Assembly (NCBI GenBank): GCA_026014845.1 | Contig: JAOZHM010000053.1 | Span: 1-12,553, forward strand | Direction of reading: 5' to 3' | Origin: Candidatus Bathyarchaeota archaeon | Lineage (GTDB): Archaea; Thermoproteota; Bathyarchaeia; Bathyarchaeales; Bathycorpusculaceae | Length of the DNA stretch: 12,553 nucleotides | In this document: one piece after another, positions 7,376-12,553 of the stretch | How the letters are laid out: each line of letters starts with the position of its first letter | How positions within the stretch are numbered: position 1 is the first letter of the stretch | Notes under the pieces: generated by a model | Databases searched by the model: none | What the model was told of the DNA's origin: nothing | The model's input: only the letters and a program-made list of their open reading frames with translations | Made by a program: the position numbers and the translations under genes

Positions 7376-10300
7376 TTAAGCTTTCTCCTTAAGCTTTAGT
7401 GTGGGCGCTACGCAAAGGCTCATCAATTCCTGCAAGAGAAGCTTGAAAGCGTAGGAGACTACTACTGGGGAGATTCTGGCTTTTTCTCCGCAGAGTCTAC
7501 ATACGTATTTTCTGTGTCTCATGTCGTAATAGGCTATGTAGCCACAGTTTTCACAGACATATAACGTGTATTTATCTGATTCTTCCAGTAATCTATCTCG
7601 GAGTAGCATTGCTGCTCCATGCCCTATCAAGCAGTCACGTTCCATTTCGCCGAATCTTAAGCCTCCTCCTCTGGCTCTGCCCTCTGTGGGCTGTCTGGTC
7701 AGCATTTGTACTTGTCCTCTGGCTCTGGCGTGGATTTTATCCGCAACCATGTGGTGTAGTTTCTGGTAGTATACTACTCCAACAAATAGGTCTGCAACGA
7801 ATTTCTCACCTGTCATACCATTGTAGAAAACCTCTCTGCCGGTGTGGCTGAACCCCAATTTAACTAAGGATTTTCTGATGTCCGGAGTCTTTTCGTTTGA
7901 GAAGGGTGTTCCGTCAACAGGTGTTCCTCTCATGGCAGCGACTTTTCCAGCCATTGACTCGATAAAATGCCCTATGGTCATTCTTGAAGGAATCGCGTGA
8001 GGATTGACTATTATGTCTGGAACTACGCCATCTTCTGTGAAGGGCATATCCTCTTGTGGAACGATTAACCCAATAACCCCTTTTTGTCCGTGACGAGAGG
8101 CAAACTTATCTCCCAGCTCTGGTACGCGTTGATCACGAACCTTAACCTTAACCAGTTTGCTGCCTTCCCTAGATTTGGTTACAAAAACTGAGTCAACAAT
8201 TCCCTTTTCGGATGGCCGCAAATCCACGGACGTGTCACGCATCGAGGGGCCTCTGACCTCAAACTCTTTGTATTCCTCAAGGAATCTTGGCGGGCTTGTT
8301 CTGCCGATGAGCACGTCTCCGCCTGAAACTTTTGATTCCAAGCTTATTATTCCATCTGGCTCAAGAAGTCTGTAGTATTGTTCTCCTCTGTATCCACGTA
8401 TTCCTGGTTCAGGTATGAGGAATTTGTCTCTTAATCCGCCTAGGTATTGGCGGCATTCACCTGCATATATTCTGTAGAAGTTTGAGCGAGCTAATCCTCT
8501 TTCTATGGAGGCTTTGTTGAAGATTAGGGCGTCTTCCATGTTGTAGCCTTCAAAGGAAAGTACTGCTACTACACAGTTTTGTCCTGAGGGGCGAAGTTTG
8601 TACCCGATTACATCCATTAACGCGGTTTCTACTAAGGGTATTTGTGGGTAATGTAAAATGTGTGACCTTGAATCTGCACGTTGTTCAAAGTTCGTTGCGT
8701 AAATGCCTAGTGCTTGCTTTGCCATTGCAGCTTGATATGAGTTTCGTGGTGACTGATTATGTTCGGCGTAAGGGATTGTTGAAGCACAGATCCCGAGGAT
8801 TATGTATGTCGCAATTTCCATATTTGTACGTTCCTGAGTTACCTCTTCAGGGCTCATGGCAACATAGGCGTTTTCCTCTTCTTCAGCGTCTAGATATTCA
8901 ATTATGCCATTTTTAACAAGGTCATCCCAAGACCATTCTCCAGAAGTCATTTTATCAACATGTTCTGGTTGAAATTTTAGTATGCCATTATCAACTATTA
9001 TGAGGGGTCGTCTGACCCTTCCTTGATCACAGTTAACATATATTTCTTCTCTTTCCTCGTGGATTTTTGAGAAGTAGGCTATGTTGACTTCTGTTGACAG
9101 CTCGCCTCTTCTTCGTCTCTCTCTAAACTCTCGCGTTAACTCTTCTGGGAAAATGCAATATCCGATTATGTTTCCGTCAACGAAGATTTTTGCCCCTGAG
9201 AGCCTTAAGTTTTCATTTGCTTCATATGCGGGCACTACGCCCATGCTGTAGAGTATCTGCTTTATTTTCTCAGGGTTTACACCTACTGAGATGCATGCTG
9301 ACAAGGCTAGGTTTTTGACCAGCCCACAGTTTGACCCTTCTGGTGTTTCGTTTGGGCATAGACGACCCCAATGAGTTGGGTGTAGATCTCTTGCTTCGAA
9401 GTTTGGTTGACTTCTGCTTAGTGGCGATTGTAATCTGCGTAGGTGGCTTAAAGTTGAAATGTGGTTTGTTCTATCTAGAAGTTGGGTTATACCAACTCTT
9501 CCTCTTCCCCAGTTTCCGGTTGCAAGGGCATGCTTAAGCCTCTCGGTTATTATTCCTGGACGGACTGCTACCGAAACGGTTATTATTGACCCCTTTACAC
9601 CTATGCGTTCAAGCTGGTATTTCATATCTCTGCAGAGGTTTCTGAAGGCTATTCTGAATAGGTCTGCAAGCAACGGACCTGCAAGCCTTAACCGTTTGTT
9701 TTTGAAATGATCTTTATCATCCGTTTTTCTTCTTCCAAGTTTCAGTTCAATTACCCTGCAGGCCATTTCGCCTAAGAACAAGGTTTTATCTCTTCTGCTT
9801 TCGCTTGTTCTACCGATGTGTGGCAGAAAGTTTCTATCCATCACCGTTTCGGCTTTTTGCATACGGTATTCTTCAACTTGACCGTGGGCGACACGGTTTC
9901 CAATGAAGAGGATTGCGTCTCTTAATGTGTCTACACCTATAGCCTTGTCAAATGAGGATTCCAACTGCCTCTGTGTCTCTTCTTCTAGCGAAACTGTTTC
10001 AGCTATCTCTTTATCTGATTCTGAGCCTAGAGCACGCATTAAAATTACGAACGGGATTAGCGTGGGTACGCCGGGCAGTGAGACATATATAGCTCCGTCT
10101 GACTTCAGCTTAAGTTCTATCCTTGCTCTGAAGCCAACGGTCGTAGAGAATATCTTTGCTTGGTATACTGGTTTCACTCCCTTCTTGTCTATATCTACTA
10201 TTATGCGGTTGGGCGCCAGGTCTTCCATAGCAACTATTGCCCGTTCTGAACCGTTTATTATGAAGTAGCCGCCTGGGTCGTTTGGGTCTTCTCCGCAGGC

Positions 10301-10741
10301 TATTAGTTCTTCTCTTGAGAGTTGTGATAGGAAGCATAATTTTGACTTTAGCATTACTGGGATGTTTCCGACATAAACGAGTTCCGTGTCTTGTTCTCTG
10401 TCGTCTATTATTGGGGTCATCTCAAGGGCTAGTGGCGCGGCATATGTCAGACTGCGGAGCCTTGCTTCCATGGGTAGGATTTCGTGTTTCGTGCCGTCGA
10501 CCTCTGTGACGTATGGGCTGGTAATTCTTGTGCGTGGATCTATTATCCAGATCTGTCCCAACTTGACCTTGTATGGGCATTCAGGAACGTCTATTGAAAT
10601 CTGACCGATCTCGTCTATCACTTCTTGTATGCCGTGGTCTATGAACTCGTTGTAGGAGTCTAAATGTTGGCGGACTAGGCCTTTCTCATCAAAGAAGGCT
10701 TTCAACAGGAGATGTATATCATCCTTTGATATTTCAGCCAA
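7376..10741 (-). CDS. rpoB: DNA-directed RNA polymerase subunit B, unsplit
   Basis: Second-largest catalytic subunit, 1121 residues, homologous to bacterial beta and eukaryotic Rpb2. It is a single chain rather than the B''/B' pair found in many methanogens and haloarchaea. Motifs: KAFFDEKGLVRQHLDSYN at 14-31; GGYFIINGSERAI near 157-169; HPTHWGRLCPNETPEGSNCG at 454-473; GYNMEDALI (732-740) with the acidic E736-D737 pair; the catalytic lysine region ELGDKFASRHGQKG (875-888; K879, K887); and the C-terminal zinc site C1063/C1066 with C1081/C1084. The start is TTG (10741-10739). The nearest upstream ATG is out of frame and stops after five codons, and a GGGAG lies about 10 nt before the TTG. rpoH, often directly upstream in archaea, is absent. 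Confidence 0.98.
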   Translation of the reverse strand: MAEISKDDIHLLLKAFFDEKGLVRQHLDSYNEFIDHGIQEVIDEIGQISIDVPECPYKVKLGQIWIIDPRTRITSPYVTEVDGTKHEILPMEARLRSLTYAAPLALEMTPIIDDREQDTELVYVGNIPVMLKSKLCFLSQLSREELIACGEDPNDPGGYFIINGSERAIVAMEDLAPNRIIVDIDKKGVKPVYQAKIFSTTVGFRARIELKLKSDGAIYVSLPGVPTLIPFVILMRALGSESDKEIAETVSLEEETQRQLESSFDKAIGVDTLRDAILFIGNRVAHGQVEEYRMQKAETVMDRNFLPHIGRTSESRRDKTLFLGEMACRVIELKLGRRKTDDKDHFKNKRLRLAGPLLADLFRIAFRNLCRDMKYQLERIGVKGSIITVSVAVRPGIITERLKHALATGNWGRGRVGITQLLDRTNHISTLSHLRRLQSPLSRSQPNFEARDLHPTHWGRLCPNETPEGSNCGLVKNLALSACISVGVNPEKIKQILYSMGVVPAYEANENLRLSGAKIFVDGNIIGYCIFPEELTREFRERRRRGELSTEVNIAYFSKIHEEREEIYVNCDQGRVRRPLIIVDNGILKFQPEHVDKMTSGEWSWDDLVKNGIIEYLDAEEEENAYVAMSPEEVTQERTNMEIATYIILGICASTIPYAEHNQSPRNSYQAAMAKQALGIYATNFEQRADSRSHILHYPQIPLVETALMDVIGYKLRPSGQNCVVAVLSFEGYNMEDALIFNKASIERGLARSNFYRIYAGECRQYLGGLRDKFLIPEPGIRGYRGEQYYRLLEPDGIISLESKVSGGDVLIGRTSPPRFLEEYKEFEVRGPSMRDTSVDLRPSEKGIVDSVFVTKSREGSKLVKVKVRDQRVPELGDKFASRHGQKGVIGLIVPQEDMPFTEDGVVPDIIVNPHAIPSRMTIGHFIESMAGKVAAMRGTPVDGTPFSNEKTPDIRKSLVKLGFSHTGREVFYNGMTGEKFVADLFVGVVYYQKLHHMVADKIHARARGQVQMLTRQPTEGRARGGGLRFGEMERDCLIGHGAAMLLRDRLLEESDKYTLYVCENCGYIAYYDMRHRKYVCRLCGEKARISPVVVSYAFKLLLQELMSLCVAPTLKLKEKA

Positions 10742-10760
10742 TCTTAACCATCTCCCGCAA

Positions 10761-10785
10761 TTTTATACTTAAACATATATACATG
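10761..10785 (-). promoter_or_regulatory. Promoter of the rpoB-rpoA operon (two TATA-like elements)
   Basis: On the minus strand, CATGTATATATG (10785-10774) is a good TATA box that would start RNA near 10753, leaving a 12-nt leader that includes the GGGAG (10756-10752). A second element, AAGTATAAAA (10770-10761), would start RNA about at the TTG codon, giving a nearly leaderless message. Which one is used cannot be decided from sequence. Confidence 0.5.
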
Positions 10786-11123
10786 AAATTGTTTGATGCG
10801 GGTTTCTTCAAACTTTTAGTTTCCTCCAACTTGAAAAATTGGTTTTCGAGCTTTGAAAGGGCTAAAAGCGTAACTGCACACTTTCTAATAAACTTTGTCA
10901 TTCAAAAATGCTTGCATGTTTGTGTTTGGTTCGATTTGAATTCAGAATTAAGAGTTGTTGTTCATAACAATTATGCGTCAGAGAGAACAAGGAATAGAGG
11001 GTTTAGTGATAACGTTGAAAAAAGGATTAATGGCTCTTGATAGTTCTTGTCTTTTTGATCTCAATAGGTCTAAACTTACGTGTTGAGGCCGAGAACTCTT
11101 ACACCTACCATAATTTCCCTAAA

Positions 11124-11156
11124 CTTTCGTCGATATATGTGTATACCCATCGAAAG
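11124..11156. repeat. Imperfect inverted repeat around a TATA-like core
   Basis: CTTTCG (11124-11129) and CGAAAG (11151-11156) are perfect inverted copies. Inside them TCGAT (11130-11134) and ATCGA (11149-11153) are also inverted, in an alternative register. The core contains GATATATGTGTATAC, which is TATA-like. It could be an operator over a promoter or an RNA hairpin; no adjacent gene fixes its meaning. Confidence 0.35.
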
Positions 11157-11164
11157 CGCGCGCG

Positions 11165-11195
11165 ATAGGTGTGATAGCCGTAATAGGTGTGATAG
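11165..11195. repeat. Two direct copies of a 13-bp repeat, 18-bp period
   Basis: ATAGGTGTGATAG occurs at 11165-11177 and 11183-11195. A seven-base inverted copy of its core, ACACCTA, occurs at 11101-11107. In one plus-strand frame the repeat reads IGVI-A-VIGVIVYWRKSR before a stop at about 11219, which resembles a hydrophobic C-terminal anchor. It may be a relic of a membrane protein or a coincidence of the repeat. Confidence 0.4.
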
Positions 11196-11348
11196 TGTAT
11201 TGGAGGAAGTCGAGAGGATGAAGCTTTTAACTCATAACGGCGGAATGTTTTGATTGACTGGCGCGCTGGTGGGGCTGTTTTTTTGGCGACTTCGTCAGGA
11301 TTCTTTGATGATGTTTAGACGTGGACTGTTGCTCTCTGTTGAGTCTCT

Positions 11349-11469
11349 ACCCCCTTATATATAGGTTGGATGATGTTTTGAAGTGTGTTTCGGAATTTGA
11401 GGTTTGAGAATTGGTGGCTACGTGTGCGTTGCAATCCATTTTTTGTAATGGTGTAGTTGTAGGTTTTTT
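11349..11469 (+). other. TATA element and hairpin/T6 run: weak candidate for a small non-coding transcript
   Basis: TATATATA (11356-11363) is flanked by C/G-rich bases and looks like a functional TATA box, usable in either direction. Rightward, RNA would start near 11385. The first notable end signal is the hairpin CCATT-(6 nt)-AATGG (11436-11451), followed by T6 (11464-11469). No good reading frame lies between. Evidence is limited to signal spacing. Confidence 0.2.
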
Positions 11470-11620
11470 CCTTAGGTTCCCTCTTCTTAACATCGATAAT
11501 GACTTGAAAGAGCTAAGTGTTCAAGAGGGTTAGGTTTCTGCTTCCTTTGACCTCGCGCGCGTCTGCAGATTGTGCGTGAATTCTTTTATTGTTCCTCCCT
11601 TTTTATTAGATGGGTAAAGA

Positions 11621-11995
11621 ATGATTTCAAAACCGACGAAACCAGAGTTCGAAGTGTTAATTGTCTGGCTTATCTTGAATGGGAAGGTAGAGAAAGCTCT
11701 GGAACTGCTCGCTGAACATTACAGTGTTGATGTGCCTAAGATAAAGGTGGGCTTGCCGAAAGGACGAAAAAAGAGGGCTCTTGGATGCTACAATGCAAAA
11801 AAGGGGATCATTTTCGTTTTGAATAGCGACACACTTAAGGAACCGTTCATCATTTTACACGAGTTTTATCATCATTTAAGAACAGCTTTAGATTCAAAGC
11901 ATAGGGGAACCGAGAAGTACGCAGATGAATTTGCAAAAGATTTCATTCAAGCATACAAGTCAACTGCAGCTAAAGCTTCGGGAAACGATCAATAA
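11621..11995 (+). CDS. Small M78-like zinc metallopeptidase (ImmA/IrrE or minigluzincin type)
   Basis: This is a 124-residue protein with a zinc-peptidase motif, IILHEFYHHLR: H80, E81 and H84 form HExxH, with an extra H85. About 14 residues later comes E98-K-Y-A-D-E-F-A, matching the E-x-x-A-D-x-F-A third-ligand helix of M78 (ImmA/IrrE) peptidases and of archaeal minigluzincins. The part before it has an amphipathic helix (about 8-33) and a beta-like segment GIIFVLNSDTL (62-72). No signal peptide, membrane segment or HTH domain is present, so it is a stand-alone cytoplasmic peptidase; the substrate is unknown. A TTTTATTG element near 11583-11590 could be its TATA box, giving a leader of a few nt. 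An upstream ATG at 11611 is out of frame and meets TGA overlapping the start codon. The tRNA-Leu gene follows. Confidence 0.7.
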   Translation: MISKPTKPEFEVLIVWLILNGKVEKALELLAEHYSVDVPKIKVGLPKGRKKRALGCYNAKKGIIFVLNSDTLKEPFIILHEFYHHLRTALDSKHRGTEKYADEFAKDFIQAYKSTAAKASGNDQ

Positions 11996-12079
11996 GAAAG
12001 ATCCTAAAGTTTTGTTAGCCTGCGCTGTCGAAATTGGAAAAAATTAATAGAAAGGAAACGCTAGTTTCTGAAACGAGGT

Positions 12080-12185
12080 GCAGGGGTAGCAGAGCCTGGT
12101 CAATCCTCATAGAGGGACTATATGCGCGGGGCTCAAGATCCCGTCCCGAAGGGGTACATGGGTTCAAATCCCATCCCCTGCACCA
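12080..12185 (+). tRNA. tRNA-Leu (anticodon CAA), with encoded CCA and an 18-nt D-loop intron
   Basis: This class II tRNA decodes UUG. The acceptor stem is GCAGGGG (12080-12086) / CCCCTGC (12175-12181), followed by discriminator A (12182) and encoded CCA (12183-12185). The D-stem is GCA (12089-12091) / TGC (12123-12125), with GG at 12098-12099. The anticodon stem is CGGGG/TCCCG with loop CTCAAGA, anticodon CAA at 12134-12136. The long variable arm has CCC-GAA-GGG. The T-arm is ATGGG-TTCAAAT-CCCAT. As written, the D-loop is 18 nt too long; removing 12104-12121 restores GAGCCTGGTCAAA, the standard archaeal tRNA-Leu D-loop, and a mature length of 85 nt before CCA. Confidence 0.93.
12104..12121 (+). 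other. Non-canonical tRNA intron in the D-loop, BHB splice motif
   Basis: The 18-nt insert sits just before A21 of tRNA-Leu. A bulge-helix-bulge can be drawn. The central 4-bp helix is GGTC (12098-12101) with GACT (12117-12120, one G-U pair). The 5' bulge is AAT (12102-12104), the 3' bulge is ATA (12121-12123 region, starting after GACT), and an inner hairpin CCTC-ATA-GAGG (12105-12115) closes it. Cuts after the second base of each 3-nt bulge give exactly this intron and a standard D-arm, as expected for the archaeal splicing endonuclease. The exact 3' cut could shift by 1 nt. Confidence 0.8.
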
Positions 12186-12250
12186 AATTGAATCCGGCCC
12201 ACCGCACTAACACTCTCTGTTGATAGCGACGCTTTCCTGTTGGTTGCCCT

Positions 12251-12257
12251 TATATTT
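12251..12257 (+). promoter_or_regulatory. TATA box of the retropepsin-like gene
   Basis: TATATTT, centred at 12254, predicts an RNA start near 12280. This supports the ATG at 12289 over the in-frame ATG at 12277. Confidence 0.4.
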
Positions 12258-12288
12258 CAGACTACGCAATAATAAAATGGGAGACGCC

Positions 12289-12553
12289 ATGGGCTTCACC
12301 TACGCTGATGTTCGCACCTGCAACCCTACTGACAGAGGAAAGAACAGAGATGTAAAACTGCTAGTTGAGTCCGGCGCAGTCTATACTTTGATACGTGGAG
12401 ATCAGCTGGAAGAACTACGTATCATGCCTGAAGCGAAGCGCAGGTTTAAGCTGGCTGACGGAAAAATAATCGAACGCCGATTCGGAGCCGCTATAATTGA
12501 ATGCAAAAAGGAGAGTGCGGGAACATTGGTGATTCTCGGGGAGCCTTATGACA
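12289..12553 (+). CDS. Retropepsin-like (clan AA) aspartic protease-family protein, 3'-truncated by window edge
   Basis: The first 88 codons are visible and the frame is open to the right edge. The layout matches small clan AA aspartyl protease-like proteins common in archaea: an N-terminal strand MGFTYADV, then RDVKLLVESGAVYTLI (residues 20-35), a helix DQLEELRI, then RRFKLADGKIIERRFGAAIIE and a strand LVILGEP. In the family the loop after the hydrophobic strand is D-[ST]-G-A, carrying the catalytic Asp; here it is E27-S-G-A, encoded by GAG at 12367-12369. This suggests an altered or inactive site, or a sequencing change. I chose the second ATG because GGGAG lies 5-6 nt before it; the ATG at 12277 is the alternative. 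Codon use is more GC-rich than in the flanking genes. Confidence 0.65.
   Translation, partial: MGFTYADVRTCNPTDRGKNRDVKLLVESGAVYTLIRGDQLEELRIMPEAKRRFKLADGKIIERRFGAAIIECKKESAGTLVILGEPYD

Larger units (their letters stand above)
10786..11620. other. Long intergenic region without a convincing gene
   Basis: About 835 bp separate the rpoB promoter from the M78-like gene. The one longer open frame (85 codons from ATG 10783, plus strand) shows no recognisable domain and its TATA elements are misplaced, so I do not call it. The region does hold an inverted repeat (11124-11156), a 13-bp direct repeat (11165-11195), a TATATATA element (11356-11363), a hairpin with a T6 run (11436-11469), and three GCGCGC-type tracts (near 11156-11163, 11261-11267 and 11553-11561) in otherwise AT-rich DNA. 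I could not match it to RNase P RNA, SRP RNA or 5S rRNA. Confidence 0.5.

Noticed and set aside
10783..11040. 85-codon plus-strand open frame divergent from rpoB
   Set aside because: No recognisable domain, and the nearby TATA elements would start RNA downstream of its ATG. Composition is that of AT-rich non-coding DNA.
11158..11300. Possible RNase P RNA or SRP RNA suggested by GGAGGAAG and nearby helices
   Set aside because: The conserved RNase P core (GAGGAAAGUCC and ACAGAA-type regions) and the SRP helix 8 motifs could not be found in order on either strand.
11401..11540. 40-codon plus-strand frame ending near 11532
   Set aside because: It lacks a credible start and ribosome-binding site and shows no domain-like pattern.
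12080..12185. tRNA-Leu as an integration (att) site for a mobile element
   Set aside because: No second copy of the tRNA 3' end and no integrase was noticed in the window.
1..12553. CRISPR array, insertion sequence or phage-type cassette
   Set aside because: No regularly spaced repeats, transposase or terminal inverted repeats were seen. The two-copy 13-bp repeat at 11165-11195 has only a 5-bp spacer.

Overview
The window is archaeal. It carries an archaeal/eukaryotic-type RNA polymerase operon on the minus strand, an archaeal-length NusA of two KH domains, ribosomal protein L30e, archaeal TATA elements in front of several genes, and a tRNA gene with a small intron in a bulge-helix-bulge (BHB) context. 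RpoB and RpoA are both single unsplit polypeptides. An unsplit RpoA is best known from Thaumarchaeota, Korarchaeota and related TACK lineages, whereas most other archaea split it into A' and A''. With a moderately AT-rich genome, GH130, M78-like and retropepsin-like neighbours and a non-canonical tRNA intron, an uncultivated TACK archaeon (Bathyarchaeia or a relative) is the best guess. That placement is inference, not proof.

Layout, left to right. At 3-680 (+) is the 3' part of a GH130-type glycoside phosphorylase cut by the window edge. A gap of about 360 bp holds a TATA box and a 43-codon open stretch on the minus strand that may be a gene remnant. At 1041-2393 (+) is a fused sugar-phosphate/inositol-phosphate nucleotidyltransferase plus membrane CDP-alcohol phosphotransferase, followed by a hairpin and T-tracts. 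At 2394-2589 are palindromes, T-runs and a strong TATA element that could be a two-way terminator or a small RNA. The minus-strand operon (10741 down to 2590) reads rpoB, rpoA (fused), rpl30e, nusA, then an unannotated 58-residue membrane protein. Its genes are 1 nt apart or overlap by ATGA, except for a 20-nt gap before the last one. It makes the catalytic core of RNA polymerase together with an elongation/termination-type KH factor and an L30e protein. rpoH is not in front of rpoB, and rps12/rps7 do not follow nusA, although both arrangements are common in archaea.

Upstream of rpoB lies about 880 bp with no convincing gene. It does hold TATA boxes, a direct repeat, an inverted repeat and GCGCGC tracts. 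Then come a small M78-like (ImmA/IrrE, minigluzincin-type) metallopeptidase (11621-11995), a tRNA-Leu(CAA) gene with an 18-nt intron in the D-loop (12080-12185), and the start of a retropepsin-like aspartic protease-family protein (from 12289) whose expected catalytic Asp reads as Glu.

The strongest observations are the D-loop tRNA intron (removing it restores a standard tRNA-Leu D-arm, and a 3-4-3 BHB can be drawn), the small membrane protein at the end of the RNA polymerase operon, the unsplit rpoA, and the altered catalytic motif in the CDP-alcohol phosphotransferase domain.
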